The notes: generated by a model not told the origin, from the sequence alone. DNA of 64,000 nt from Pseudolabrys sp. (GCA_022841665.1 JALHRB010000002.1:186001-250000); one strand, 5' to 3'; positions 1 to 8,605 are shown, counted from the first letter of the stretch. Program-made: numbers and translations.

Positions 1-93
1 GGCGTGCCGGCCAATATGGCCATGGGCGACACGGTCGAGATCGATATCTCCGGCGTCGGGGTTTTGCGCAACCGCGTGGTGGCGGAGACCTGA
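1..93 (+). CDS. Fumarylacetoacetate hydrolase family protein, C-terminal end (partial)
   Basis: Only the last 30 codons are present; the gene runs in from the left edge and stops at TGA 91-93. The visible tail (…GDTVEIDISGVGVLRNRV…) matches the usual C-terminus of the FAH / 2-keto-4-pentenoate hydratase / acylpyruvase family, where a GD-x-VE-x-x-I-x-G-x-G-x-LRN strand closes the beta-barrel. These enzymes hydrolyse or hydrate C-C bonds of beta-diketo acids using a divalent metal, but the metal ligands lie outside the window, so the substrate cannot be read. It is followed on the same strand by allophanate hydrolase about 100 bp downstream, so the two may share a transcript. Confidence 0.75.
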   Translation, partial: GVPANMAMGDTVEIDISGVGVLRNRVVAET

Positions 94-195
94 GGCCCGC
101 GGGTTGCGCGGGCGCGCGATTTCTCGCACAAAAGACCTGCGCCCTTGCCGGGGCGGCGCCAATGCGGATCGTTCCTTATCGTTCTGGGGGCCGTT

Positions 196-1995
196 TTGGC
201 TGACACCGTCGCTTCCATCGTGGCCGCGCATTGGGCGGGCGCCGCCACGCCCGAAGAAACCGTCGCCCGCAGCTACGCGCGCATCCGTGCGCTTGGCGAT
301 CCCGCCGTTTTCATCACCTTGCGCCCGGAGGCCGACGCGCTGGCCGAAGCCCGCGCGCTGGCGGCGGCGGGCCCCGAGGGCCGCCCGCTTTACGGCGTGC
401 CGGTGGCGGTGAAGGACAATATCGACGACGCCGGATTGCCGACCACCGCCGCCTGTCCGGCCTTCGCCTATACGCCCACGCGGGACTCGACCGCGGTGGC
501 GCGGCTGCGCGCCGCCGGCGCCATCGTCGTGGGCAAAACTAATCTCGACCAGTTCGCCACCGGCTTGGTCGGCGTGCGCTCGCCTTACGGCATCCCGAAG
601 AACGCGATCAAGCCGGAGCTGGTCCCCGGCGGCTCCAGCTCGGGCTCGGCGGTCGCGGTCGCCAACGGCCTGGTGCCGCTTGCGCTCGGCACTGACACCG
701 CCGGCTCCGGCCGCATCCCGGCCGGCCTCAACAACATCGTGGGCCTGAAGCCGAGCCTCGGCCTCGTCTCGACCTTCGGCGTGGTGCCGGCCTGCCGCAC
801 GCTCGATTGCGTCTCGGTCTTCGCACTCACCGTCGACGATGCCTGGACCGCGCTTTCCGTCATGGCCGGGCCGGACGCTTCCGATCCCTATTCGCGCAGC
901 CGTCCGCTCGGCGCGCCTGGCGCGCTGCCGCAAGCGAAGCTCGGCGTGCCCAAGCCCGGCCAGCGGCTGTTCTTCGGCGACCGCGCGTTCGAGGCGGCTT
1001 ATGCCGCCGCGCTCGAGCGTCTCGCGCGGCTCGGCTGCACCATCGTCGAGATCGACATCGAGCCCTTCTACGAAACGGCGCGGCTCTTGTACGAAGGCCC
1101 GTGGCTCGCCGAGCGCGCGCTCGCCGCCGGCAAGCTTTTGGCGTCCGATCCCGACGCCATCCATCCGGTCACGCGCGAGATCACGCTCGGCGGCCTGCGC
1201 CCGACGGCGATGGACGCCTTCAGCGCCTTCTACAAACTGGAAGAGCTGCGGCGCGTCGCCGACCTTACCTTCCGGCAGGTGGACGCGCTGGCGCTGCCGA
1301 CGGCGCCGACAGCCTACACGGTGCAACAGGTGCTGGCCGACCCGATCCAGCTCAACAGCCGGCTCGGCAGCTACACTAATTTCGTCAATCTGCTCGACAT
1401 GTGCGGGCTGGCGCTGCCGGCCTCTTTCACCGATGCCGGCGTGCCCTTCGGCATCACGCTGCTCGCGCCCGGCGGCGACGATGCGCGGCTGGCCGAGATC
1501 GGGCGCGTCTTCCACGTCGACACCGGCCTCTCGCTCGGCGCGACCGGCGCGCCGCAGCCGCCGCTTTCCGCGCTGCCGAAGCGCGCGGCATCCGGCGAGG
1601 TCGCCGTCGCGGTGATCGGCGCGCATCTGTCCGGCCTGCCGCTCAACGGCGAATTGCGCGCGCTCGGCGGCCGGTTGCTGGAGGAGGCGGAGACCGCCCC
1701 GCATTACCGGCTCTACGCGCTGCCCGGCACGACGCCGCCGAAGCCCGGCCTGCTGCGCGTGGCGGACGGGCAGGGCGCCTCGATCGCGCTGGAAATATGG
1801 GCGCTGCCGGTCGCCGGCTTCGGCCGATTCGTCGAAGGGGTGCCGCCGCCGCTGTCGATCGGCAGCCTCGCGTTGGCCGACGGCCGCGTCGTCAAAGGCT
1901 TTTTGGTCGAGGCCGCGGCGATCGCGGGCGCGCGCGACATTTCAAGCTTCGGCGGCTGGCGGGCCTTTCTCGCGCAGGGAGAAGCGAGGGCCTGA
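196..1995 (+). CDS. atzF: Allophanate hydrolase (AtzF-type, amidase + C-terminal domain)
   Basis: Hydrolyses allophanate to CO2 and ammonia, the last step of urea-amidolyase or s-triazine nitrogen release. The N-terminal two thirds is an amidase-signature domain: catalytic Lys in VAVKDNIDDAG (about residue 73), cis-Ser in PGGSSSGSA and nucleophile Ser in GTDTAGSGR (about 171). The last ~125 residues (VAVIGAHLSGLPLNGEL… to …SSFGGWRAFL) are the AtzF-specific C-terminal domain that completes allophanate decarboxylation. At 599 aa it matches full-length AtzF (~600 aa). I chose TTG 196 because GGGGG at 186-190 is a well-placed ribosome site and the family similarity starts here; an in-frame TTG at 145 would add 17 unlikely residues. 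No urea carboxylase is visible, so the allophanate source would be encoded elsewhere. It converges on the enolase gene with directly adjoining stop codons. Confidence 0.93.
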   Translation: MADTVASIVAAHWAGAATPEETVARSYARIRALGDPAVFITLRPEADALAEARALAAAGPEGRPLYGVPVAVKDNIDDAGLPTTAACPAFAYTPTRDSTAVARLRAAGAIVVGKTNLDQFATGLVGVRSPYGIPKNAIKPELVPGGSSSGSAVAVANGLVPLALGTDTAGSGRIPAGLNNIVGLKPSLGLVSTFGVVPACRTLDCVSVFALTVDDAWTALSVMAGPDASDPYSRSRPLGAPGALPQAKLGVPKPGQRLFFGDRAFEAAYAAALERLARLGCTIVEIDIEPFYETARLLYEGPWLAERALAAGKLLASDPDAIHPVTREITLGGLRPTAMDAFSAFYKLEELRRVADLTFRQVDALALPTAPTAYTVQQVLADPIQLNSRLGSYTNFVNLLDMCGLALPASFTDAGVPFGITLLAPGGDDARLAEIGRVFHVDTGLSLGATGAPQPPLSALPKRAASGEVAVAVIGAHLSGLPLNGELRALGGRLLEEAETAPHYRLYALPGTTPPKPGLLRVADGQGASIALEIWALPVAGFGRFVEGVPPPLSIGSLALADGRVVKGFLVEAAAIAGARDISSFGGWRAFLAQGEARA

Positions 1996-3120
1996 TCAGG
2001 CCACGTCGCGCGCGGCGATGGCCACCCGGTGGGCGTTGACGCGTCCCTCATCGACGCTGATGCCGAGGCCGGGCCGGTGCAGCCCATCGACGTGGCCGTT
2101 GGCGGTCGGGATCGGCTGCGCGGTGACGTCTTTCTTGAGGCCGGTGTGCGTCAGCGTCAGTGCCCAATCGAGATTGGGGATCACGCTCGCGACATGCAGT
2201 GCCGCGGCGCAGGCGACGCTCGACTCGCCGGTCTTGCAGGAAATGTTGACGCTCATGCCGAGCTCGCCGCACAGCCTTGCGGCCGCGGTCAGCGCGCGCA
2301 CGCCGCCGAGCTTGATCGATTTGAGGCTGGCGCCGCGCGCGGCCTTGCGCGCATGGTGCGCGCGGATGTCGGCGAGCGAGTGGATGCCTTCGTCGGCGCC
2401 GATGGCGATCGTCTTCGTCGCCGCCGCCACCGCCGCCATGCCGTCGAGGTCGTCGGCCATGATCGGCTGTTCGAAGAAGTCGAGCCCGCAGCCCTCGACC
2501 GCGCGCACATAAGCGAGCGCTTCCTCGGTGGTGAAGCCCTGGTTGGCGTCGGCCGAAATGATGAAGCCGCCGCCCAGCAGCTTGCACACCGCGCGCGTGC
2601 GCGCGGCGTCTTTCTCCGGCGTGTCGATGCCGACCTTGACCTTGTAGGCCGTGAAGCCGGCCGCCTTCTTCTTGGCCGCGTCGGCGAGGTCGCCGTCGGT
2701 GTCGCCGCCCGCGATCAGGGTCAGCAGCGGCATGCGCGTGCGCTTGCGCTCGCCGAGCAGCGCGTGCACCGGCTTGCCCGATGCGAGGCCGGCGAGGTCA
2801 TGCAAGGCGATCTCGATCGCCGCCTTGGCGCCCTGGTTGCCGTACATGCGGCCGTCCATGGCCCCGAGCGCACCTTCGATGTCGGCGGGATCGCGCCCGT
2901 GCAAGACGGGCGTCAGGAAATGGACCGCGGAGACCAGGCTTTCCAGCGTGTCGCCGGTCATGAGGGGAGCGGAGGCGGCCTCGCCCCAGCCGGTCAGCCC
3001 GTTGTCGGTTTCGATCCGCACCAGCACGTTGTCGGCCCGGCGCACTTCCTCGCCCGCCATGACGACGGGCTTGAGCATCGGCAGCGAAACCGCGATCGGC
3101 TCGATGGATTTGATTTGCAC
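1996..3120 (-). CDS. Enolase-superfamily enzyme (mandelate racemase / muconate lactonizing type)
   Basis: A 374-residue member of the enolase superfamily, which abstracts the alpha-proton of a carboxylate with Mg2+ help. The N-terminal capping domain (MQIKSIEPIAV…) is followed by the TIM barrel with all expected groups: KxK acid/base (YKVKVG), Asp in ADANQGF, Glu in FFEQPI, a third metal ligand in GADEGIHS and the second-face Lys in SIKLGG. Lysines on both faces fit the muconate-lactonizing/dipeptide-epimerase subgroup rather than the His-Asp mandelate racemase subgroup. The substrate cannot be told from sequence. It lies 73 bp downstream of a Bug/TctC receptor on the same strand, with a terminator-like hairpin between, so a link to uptake of an organic acid is possible but not proven. 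Confidence 0.88.
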   Translation of the reverse strand: MQIKSIEPIAVSLPMLKPVVMAGEEVRRADNVLVRIETDNGLTGWGEAASAPLMTGDTLESLVSAVHFLTPVLHGRDPADIEGALGAMDGRMYGNQGAKAAIEIALHDLAGLASGKPVHALLGERKRTRMPLLTLIAGGDTDGDLADAAKKKAAGFTAYKVKVGIDTPEKDAARTRAVCKLLGGGFIISADANQGFTTEEALAYVRAVEGCGLDFFEQPIMADDLDGMAAVAAATKTIAIGADEGIHSLADIRAHHARKAARGASLKSIKLGGVRALTAAARLCGELGMSVNISCKTGESSVACAAALHVASVIPNLDWALTLTHTGLKKDVTAQPIPTANGHVDGLHRPGLGISVDEGRVNAHRVAIAARDVA

Positions 3121-3153
3121 GGCCGATCACCCCGGCGTTGCGGAGAAAGGAAA

Positions 3154-3178
3154 CGCCCGCCGCGTGCAGCGGCGGGCG
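3154..3178 (-). terminator. Hairpin terminator downstream of the Bug/TctC gene
   Basis: A perfect 10-bp stem (CGCCCGCCGC / GCGGCGGGCG) with a 5-nt loop. Read on the minus strand it begins 16 bp after the TctC stop and is followed by a pyrimidine-rich run (TTTCCTTTCT), the form of an intrinsic terminator. It would separate the receptor from the enolase gene or attenuate read-through. Confidence 0.55.
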
Positions 3179-3193
3179 CATTGACGGGAAGCG

Positions 3194-4210
3194 TCAGAGC
3201 TTCTGCATTCCGGCCTGTTCGACCACTGTCTTGAACAGTTCCATTTCCTTGGTGACGCGCGCCCAGGCGTCCTTGGCGCCCTTCGCCCGCACCTGGAAGC
3301 CGGCCTTGTACAGCTTCTCTTTCATATCCGGCGTCGAGAGCACCTTCACCGTCTCGGTCTCCATCCATTTGACGGCATCCGGCGGCGTCTTGGCGGGCGC
3401 CAGCAGCACACAGTCGACGGCCAGCACGAAGTCTTTGTAACCGGCTTCAGTCATCGTCGGCACATCCGGCAGATCCGGCCAGCGTGTCTCGCCGGTGACC
3501 GCCAGGCAGCGCAGCTTGCCGGACTTGATGTGTGCGGCCGCCGGCGGCAACGAGCCGACGCTCAATTGCGTAGTGCCGCTGAGTACCGCTTGCAGCGCGT
3601 CGCCGCCGCCCTTGAAGACGACGGATGCCAGCTTCGGCAGTTTCTCGCGCAGCTTGAACATCTCGGCCGCGATCTGCGGCGTCGTGCCGATCGGCGGAAC
3701 CGAGACGTTGAACTTGTCGGGATTGGCGCGCACCAAGGCGACGAATTCCCGGAGGTTCTTGGCCGGCAGCTCCGCCGGTACCACAAACGTGTTGGGCGTG
3801 GTCGCCAACTCGCTCACGCCCACGAAGTCCTTGAGCGGATCGAACGGCAGCTTGTTGTAGAGTGCGGGATTGACCGAAAAAGCGTTGGTCGCCAGCAGGT
3901 AGGTGTAGCCGTCCGGGTCTGCCTTGGCGACTTGGCCCATGCCGATATTGCCGCCGGCGCCGCCGATGTTTTCGATGATGAAGGTCTTGCCGGTCGACTG
4001 CTGCAAGGCGGCGGTGACCATGCGGCCGACGAGGTCGGACGGGCCGCCGGGCGTGTTCGCCACGACAACTTTCACCGTCCGGTCGGGATAGGCGGCATAG
4101 GCCGAGCGGACGTTCAGGATCGCCGGCGCCGCCACGCCCGCCGCCACCGCGCCCGCACCCTGGATCACGCGCCGTCGTGACAGCGCGGTTTTGTCCTTGG
4201 ATTCTGTCAT
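3194..4210 (-). CDS. Bug/TctC-family periplasmic solute receptor, Tat signal
   Basis: A 338-residue extracytoplasmic receptor of the tripartite tricarboxylate (TTT) transporter family. The N-terminus carries a twin-arginine signal (SRRRVIQGAGAVAAG, then AYA before the mature start YPDRTVKVVV). The mature part has the standard order: VVVANTPGGPSDLVGR, then IIENIGGAGGNIGMG and ADPDGYTYLLAT, the loops that clamp a carboxylate through water-bridged contacts. No TctA/TctB partner lies beside it; the only TctAB in the window is at 26.4-28.6 kb and has its own receptor, so this is one of the orphan Bug proteins common in Bradyrhizobium-like genomes. It is divergent from the ThDP decarboxylase pair across a 167-bp gap with an AT-rich middle. 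Ligand unknown. Confidence 0.92.
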   Translation of the reverse strand: MTESKDKTALSRRRVIQGAGAVAAGVAAPAILNVRSAYAAYPDRTVKVVVANTPGGPSDLVGRMVTAALQQSTGKTFIIENIGGAGGNIGMGQVAKADPDGYTYLLATNAFSVNPALYNKLPFDPLKDFVGVSELATTPNTFVVPAELPAKNLREFVALVRANPDKFNVSVPPIGTTPQIAAEMFKLREKLPKLASVVFKGGGDALQAVLSGTTQLSVGSLPPAAAHIKSGKLRCLAVTGETRWPDLPDVPTMTEAGYKDFVLAVDCVLLAPAKTPPDAVKWMETETVKVLSTPDMKEKLYKAGFQVRAKGAKDAWARVTKEMELFKTVVEQAGMQKL

Positions 4211-4377
4211 CGTCCTCCCCTGTGTTTTCGGCTTTGTTTTTTTCGAGCGCCGATAAGGTTATAAGGGTAAGCTTTTGCAACTATTGGAGCAATGGCGTCG
4301 ACGCCGTGCGGGCGCCGTTCTGCAAGCCCGGAAATTTCACGATATTCAAAGGCCGCCGCCCGGCCCGATCAGACCCC

Positions 4378-4914
4378 ATGAACGACACCGAGACGGCCGT
4401 TCAAACCTGGCACCAGGTCGTGCGCGACACCCTGAAGAGCAACGACGTCAAGCTCGTCGTCTATGTTCCCGACCGGGTGCTCACGCCGCTGATCGAGGCG
4501 ATCCACGCCGATCCCTTCTTCACGACGTTTCCCTGCACGCGCGAGGAGGAGGCGATCGGCATCGTCACCGGCGCCTGGATGGGCGGCATGAAGAGCGCCG
4601 TGCTGATGCAGACCTCGGGCTTTGCCACTTTGCCGAACGTGCTCGCCTCGCTGGTCGTGCCCTGCCAGATTCCGGCGCTCATCTTCGTGTCGGAGCGCGG
4701 CACGCTCGGCGAGTTCAATATCGGGCAGGCGCTGGTGTGCCGGACGATGCGGCCGGTGCTCGACGCGCTCGCCATGGAGCATCACACCATCACGCGGCAG
4801 GACGAGCTCGCCTTCATCCTCGACCGCTCGATCAAACAGGCGGTGGCGACGCAGGCGCCCGTCACCTTCATCCTCTCGCCGCTGCTGACCGGCGGCAAAG
4901 CGTTCGGGGGGTGA
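4378..4914 (+). CDS. ThDP-dependent decarboxylase, PYR-domain (alpha) subunit, ComD-like
   Basis: A 178-aa protein holding only the pyrimidine-binding domain of a thiamine-diphosphate decarboxylase. The conserved Glu that activates ThDP is in the segment PCTREEEAIGIVTGAW (about residues 49-64), followed by a conserved helix (SGFATLPNVLASL). Split alpha/beta organisation is typical of sulfopyruvate decarboxylase (ComDE) and some phosphonopyruvate decarboxylases. The start is the ATG after ACCCC at 4378; the open frame continues further upstream without family similarity. The beta subunit follows with a 2-nt gap, so the two should be co-translated. If the substrate is sulfopyruvate, the product would be sulfoacetaldehyde, the substrate of the Xsc encoded at 29.5 kb; phosphonopyruvate or another 2-oxoacid is equally open. 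Confidence 0.85.
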   Translation: MNDTETAVQTWHQVVRDTLKSNDVKLVVYVPDRVLTPLIEAIHADPFFTTFPCTREEEAIGIVTGAWMGGMKSAVLMQTSGFATLPNVLASLVVPCQIPALIFVSERGTLGEFNIGQALVCRTMRPVLDALAMEHHTITRQDELAFILDRSIKQAVATQAPVTFILSPLLTGGKAFGG

Positions 4915-4916
4915 TC

Positions 4917-5507
4917 ATGGCAAACGTCAAGTCCATGAACCGCTTCGATCTGACTAAGCGCCTGGTCGCGCTGCTCAAGCACGACGAGGCCGTCATCGGC
5001 GGCATCGGCAACGCCAATTTCGACCTGTGGGCGGCCGGCCGGCGTCCGCAGAACTTCTACATGCTCGGCAGCATGGGGCTCGCCATCCCGATCGCCTTTG
5101 GCGTCGCATTGGCGCAGCCGCACCGCCACGTCGTCGCGCTGGAAGGCGACGGCTCGCTGCTGATGCAGCTCGGCAGCCTGTCCACGATCGCGATGCAGAG
5201 GCCGAAGAACCTCACCATCGTGATCTGGGACAACGGCATCTACCAGATCACCGGCTCGCAGCCGACGAGCACGGCTTCGACCGCGGACCTGGTCGCGATC
5301 GCGCAAGGCTCGGGCCTCGCCAACAGTGCCTGGGCCGCCGACGAGGACGATTTCGAGCGCCGCGTCGCCGAAGCGCTCAAGGGCGGGCCGACGCTGATCG
5401 CGGCGCGCATCGACGACAAGCCCGCGGTCGCCACCACCGACCGCGATCCCGTTCAGATCCGCGAGCGCTTCATGCGCGGGCTCGGCGTCCGCGACGATCC
5501 CAACTGA
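4917..5507 (+). CDS. ThDP-dependent decarboxylase, PP-domain (beta) subunit, ComE-like
   Basis: A 196-aa diphosphate-binding partner of the preceding gene. The ThDP/Mg2+ motif is clear: EGDGSLLMQLG followed about 26 residues later by WDNGIYQITG. The segment MLGSMGLAIPIAFGVALAQP that leads into it is typical of ComE/phosphonopyruvate decarboxylase. The ATG at 4917 has GGGGGG 5 nt upstream; an in-frame GTG at 4911 overlapping the alpha-subunit stop is the alternative. The family makes aldehydes from 2-oxo-3-sulfonate or phosphonate acids; specificity cannot be fixed by eye. It converges on fixJ with 38 bp between stop codons. Confidence 0.86.
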   Translation: MANVKSMNRFDLTKRLVALLKHDEAVIGGIGNANFDLWAAGRRPQNFYMLGSMGLAIPIAFGVALAQPHRHVVALEGDGSLLMQLGSLSTIAMQRPKNLTIVIWDNGIYQITGSQPTSTASTADLVAIAQGSGLANSAWAADEDDFERRVAEALKGGPTLIAARIDDKPAVATTDRDPVQIRERFMRGLGVRDDPN

Positions 5508-5545
5508 CCAGACCCGCGGCCGTTCGCAGGATTGCCCGCCCGACG

Positions 5546-6178
5546 TCAGCGCGACTTGCCGGAGTTTTCCAGGATGCCCGCCATCATCGCCATGCGCACC
5601 AGGTCGGACAGGCTGTTGGCCGCCATCTTGGTCATCACGTTGGCGCGATAGATTTCGACCGTGCGCGGACTGATGCCGAGGTCGAAGGCGATGGTCTTGT
5701 TGGCGCTGCCGGCGACCAGGCCTTCCAGCACCTGCCGCTCGCGGTTCGACAGCGCCGCCAGCTTGTCGTGGATCTCGGATACTCCCGCCTTGCGCTTGGC
5801 GGCATCGGCTTCCTGGTTGAGCGCCGCGCGCACCGACGCCAGCAGGTGATCGTCGTCGAAGGGCTTTTCCAGGAAATCGGCGGCCCCGATCTTCATCGCC
5901 TCGACCGCAAGCGCGATGTCGCCGTGGCCGGTGATGACGATCACCGGCAAATGCGGCTTGACCTCCTTGACCTTGCGCAGGAGATCGATGCCGGTGATCT
6001 CCGGCATGCGCACGTCGGTGATGATGCAGCCGGATTCGACCTGCGGCAGGAAGTCGAAGAAGGCCTTGGCCGATTCGAAGCCGCGTACCTTGACGCCGGC
6101 CGCGGTCAGCAGGAATTCGAGCGACTCCCGCACCGCGTCGTCATCGTCGATCACGTAAATGACCGGCTCAGGCTGCAT
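5546..6178 (-). CDS. fixJ: FixJ, two-component response regulator
   Basis: A 210-aa receiver-LuxR regulator that, once phosphorylated by FixL under low oxygen, turns on fixK. The receiver domain has the acidic pocket DDDD (residues 11-14), phosphoacceptor Asp55 in ITDVRMPE, Thr in VITGHGD and Lys in EKPFDDD. The C-terminal part ([19 protein letters not shown]…[17 protein letters not shown]) is the LuxR/FixJ helix-turn-helix. Length and sequence order are those of rhizobial FixJ. Its start overlaps the fixL stop by 11 bp, so the pair is translationally coupled. Confidence 0.96.
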   Translation of the reverse strand: MQPEPVIYVIDDDDAVRESLEFLLTAAGVKVRGFESAKAFFDFLPQVESGCIITDVRMPEITGIDLLRKVKEVKPHLPVIVITGHGDIALAVEAMKIGAADFLEKPFDDDHLLASVRAALNQEADAAKRKAGVSEIHDKLAALSNRERQVLEGLVAGSANKTIAFDLGISPRTVEIYRANVMTKMAANSLSDLVRMAMMAGILENSGKSR

Positions 6179-7694
6179 CGTCGATATCTCCTGCGTCTAC
6201 CACCGCCAGCGTGAAATAGAAGATCGTCCCGCCGGCGGGATTGGGCTCCACCCAGATGCGCCCGCCATGCGCCTCCACGATCGTACGCGAGATCGACAGG
6301 CCGACGCCCATGCCCTGGCGCTTGGTGGTGACGAACGGCTGGAAAAGCTGCTCGGCGACCTCGGGGTCGATGCCGGAGCCGGTGTCGGCGACGCCGATGC
6401 GCACATGCGTCGCGCCTTCCGGCACCACCGATACGGCGAGGTCGCGCGTGGGGGAGGATTCCATGGCGTCCATGGCGTTGCGGATCAGATTGAGCAGCAC
6501 CTGCTGCACTTGCACGCGGTCGGCCAGCACTTGGTCGATCGACGGGTCGAACTGGAAATGCACGCGGATGCCGCGATCCTTGACGCCGACCAGCGCCAGC
6601 GCGCTCGCCTCCTCGACCAGCTTGGTGATGCTCTCCACGCGCCGCTCGCTTTCGCCGCGCTGCACGAAGTCGCGCAGGCGGCGGATGATCTGCCCGGCGC
6701 GCATCGCCTGGTCGGCGGCTTTTTCCATGGCGTCGCGCAAGGTAATCGAGCGGTCGTCGCTGGCCGCGTCCAGCAGGCGCCGCGAACCTTTGAGATAGTT
6801 GGCGATCGCCGACAGCGGCTGGTTGAGCTCGTGCGCCAGCGTCGAGGCCATCTCGCCCATGGCGGTCAGGCGCGAGATGTGGACCAGCTCGGATTGCAGC
6901 TCCTGCAGGCGTAACTCGGTCTGCTGCCGCTCGGTGAGGTCGCGGATGAAGCCGGTGAAGAAGCGCTGGTTGCCGGACTGCATCTCGCCGACCGCCAGCT
7001 CCATCGGGAAGGTCGAGCCGTCCTTGCGCTGGCCGACCACGACGCGGCCGATGCCGATGATGCGGCGTTCGCCGGTGGTGTTGTAGCGGTGCAGGTAGCC
7101 GTCGTGGTTCTCGCGATAGGGCGAGGGCATCAGGATTTTGACGTTCTTCCCGATCGCCTCCGCCCCCGTCATGCCGAACAGCCGTTCGGCCGCGCTGCTG
7201 AAGGACTGCATGGTGCCGCGGTCGTCGATGACGATCATTGCCTCCGGCACGGTGTCAAGGATCGATTGCAGATGCGCCTGCTGCGACAGCGCCCGCTGCG
7301 TCATCTGCATGGCGCGCAGCCGCTCCCGATGCAGCAATTCGCCGCCCCAGGAGACGCCGAGGCCGATGAGCGCGAAGGCTATGGCGTTGACTAAGAACAC
7401 CGCCTCCAAGGCGGTGGAGTTTTCGCCGCTCACCACAAACATCGCGGCTGCGACGCTCAGGCCCGTCGCGAGCAGTCCGGGCCCGAGCCCGCCGATTCCC
7501 GCCGAGATCAGCACGGCCGGCACGAAGTACAGGAACACCGTGTCCTCGTGCAGAACCGGCAGGAGCAGGGCGCGCACCGCCAGCGAGAGCGCGACCACCG
7601 TCGGCGCGACCCCATAGCGGGAAACGCGTCGCTTTTGCCAGGTGACCAAAATATCAGGCTTTTCAATAGCTTCTGCCATCGCGTCGGCTGTCAC
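6168..7694 (-). CDS. fixL: FixL, haem PAS oxygen-sensing histidine kinase
   Basis: A 508-aa oxygen sensor kinase. N-terminal hydrophobic segments (about 32-120) are membrane anchors, followed by a PAS domain carrying the FixL signature: proximal haem ligand His197 in [11 protein letters not shown] and Arg217 in IIGIGR, exactly 20 residues apart as in the Bradyrhizobium His200/Arg220 pair. The kinase core has phosphoacceptor His288 in LAHELNQP, the N-box [12 protein letters not shown], and G-boxes VADTGSGI and GMGVGLSIS. Ferrous haem without O2 allows autophosphorylation and transfer to FixJ. It is divergent from fixK with a 117-bp gap, the classic arrangement fixJ-fixL / fixK followed by the cbb3 genes. 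Confidence 0.97.
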   Translation of the reverse strand: MTADAMAEAIEKPDILVTWQKRRVSRYGVAPTVVALSLAVRALLLPVLHEDTVFLYFVPAVLISAGIGGLGPGLLATGLSVAAAMFVVSGENSTALEAVFLVNAIAFALIGLGVSWGGELLHRERLRAMQMTQRALSQQAHLQSILDTVPEAMIVIDDRGTMQSFSSAAERLFGMTGAEAIGKNVKILMPSPYRENHDGYLHRYNTTGERRIIGIGRVVVGQRKDGSTFPMELAVGEMQSGNQRFFTGFIRDLTERQQTELRLQELQSELVHISRLTAMGEMASTLAHELNQPLSAIANYLKGSRRLLDAASDDRSITLRDAMEKAADQAMRAGQIIRRLRDFVQRGESERRVESITKLVEEASALALVGVKDRGIRVHFQFDPSIDQVLADRVQVQQVLLNLIRNAMDAMESSPTRDLAVSVVPEGATHVRIGVADTGSGIDPEVAEQLFQPFVTTKRQGMGVGLSISRTIVEAHGGRIWVEPNPAGGTIFYFTLAVVDAGDIDDAA

Positions 7695-7720
7695 GCCGCT
7701 CCTGAATCCGCCCCGATCGG

Positions 7721-7740
7721 CCTACGGTAAATCCCCTATG
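7721..7740 (+). promoter_or_regulatory. Candidate FixJ-responsive promoter element upstream of fixK
   Basis: In the 117-bp fixL-fixK gap the stretch CTACGGTAAATCCCCTATGG resembles, from memory, the TACGTA…TCCCC core of FixJ-activated promoters. It lies about 75 bp before the fixK ATG, a reasonable distance for an activator site. No FNR/FixK box is in this gap, so fixK does not look auto-regulated. The match is partial and rests on recall of the consensus. Confidence 0.35.
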
Positions 7741-7811
7741 GAGATTATCTGAATTTCGGCCGGTGCGCGCCAGCGGTATCGAGAACCATCAAATTCACCG
7801 AGGGCGAGAAA

Positions 7812-8501
7812 ATGCTCACCACCCAGACGATGACCAGCCACACCGCCTCGCGTCAGCCGGAAAGCCGCGTCGCCCGTTCGGCGCCGTCCGTCTCGACGCT
7901 CGGCAGTTCCATCGAATTGATGGGCGCGCCGATGCCCTTCAGCCGCAACGCCGAGATTTACGGCGAGAACGAGCCGGCCGAATATCTCTACAAGGTCATC
8001 AGCGGCACGGTGCGCACCTACAAGGTGCTCAACGACGGCCGCCGCCAGATCGGCGCCTTCTATCTCCCCGGCGACATCTTCGGTCTCGAAATCGGCGCCG
8101 ACCACACCTTCTCCGCCGAAGCGATCGTCGACAGCAAGGTGCTGGTGATCAAGCGCAGCACGCTGATCGCGCTCGCCGCCCGCGACACCGAGGTCGCCCG
8201 CCAGCTCTGGACCACGACCGCCGGCGAGCTGCAGCGCGCCCAAGACCACATCATGCTGCTGATCAAGACCGCGCAGGAGCGCGTCGCCGGCTTCCTGCTG
8301 GAGATGGCCAAGCGTTCCGCGAGCGCCACTGAGGTCGATCTGCCGATGTCGCGTCAGGACATCGCCGACTATCTCGGCCTCACCATCGAGACGGTGTCGC
8401 GCACGCTGACCCAGCTCGAGAACTCCGCCGCCATCGCGGTCCCGACTTCGCGCCGCATCGTGCTGCGCAACCGCGCCGCCTTGAGCCGCATGAACGCGTA
8501 A
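7812..8501 (+). CDS. fixK: FixK, CRP/FNR-family activator of microaerobic genes
   Basis: A 229-aa CRP/FNR regulator. The N-terminal cyclic-nucleotide-type beta-roll (YLYKVISGTVRTYKVLNDGRR, then FYLPGDIFGLE) is followed by a dimerisation helix and the helix-turn-helix QDIADYLGLTIETVSRTL. The E-x-x-S-R in the recognition helix (ETVSR) predicts TTGA-N6-TCAA recognition. There is not a single cysteine in the protein, so it carries no FNR-type Fe-S cluster and lacks the redox-active Cys known in B. japonicum FixK2; activity should depend on its synthesis through FixLJ. Five matching boxes lie downstream in this window. Start ATG 7812 is preceded by GAGGGCGAG. Confidence 0.95.
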   Translation: MLTTQTMTSHTASRQPESRVARSAPSVSTLGSSIELMGAPMPFSRNAEIYGENEPAEYLYKVISGTVRTYKVLNDGRRQIGAFYLPGDIFGLEIGADHTFSAEAIVDSKVLVIKRSTLIALAARDTEVARQLWTTTAGELQRAQDHIMLLIKTAQERVAGFLLEMAKRSASATEVDLPMSRQDIADYLGLTIETVSRTLTQLENSAAIAVPTSRRIVLRNRAALSRMNA

Positions 8502-8534
8502 TTGGCGTTCCGGTTCGGTGAATTTGGTTCCCTA

Positions 8535-8568
8535 GCCGAACGTCGTTCTCCCCGACGTCTAGTTCGGC
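8535..8568 (+). repeat. Inverted repeat downstream of fixK
   Basis: GCCGAAC (8535-8541) pairs with GTTCGGC (8562-8568), with an inner GTCG/CGAC pairing. It forms a bulged hairpin 34 bp after the fixK stop, directly before a second hairpin that is a good intrinsic terminator. It may stabilise the 3' end of the fixK mRNA. Confidence 0.5.
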
Positions 8569-8574
8569 AAACTG

Positions 8575-8605
8575 CCCCGGCACACTTTTGCCGGGGTTTC
8601 TTTTT
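8575..8605 (+). terminator. Intrinsic terminator of fixK
   Basis: A perfect 8-bp stem CCCCGGCA / TGCCGGGG with a 6-nt loop, followed by TTTCTTTTT. This is a textbook Rho-independent terminator and separates fixK from the oxidoreductase gene downstream. Confidence 0.88.
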
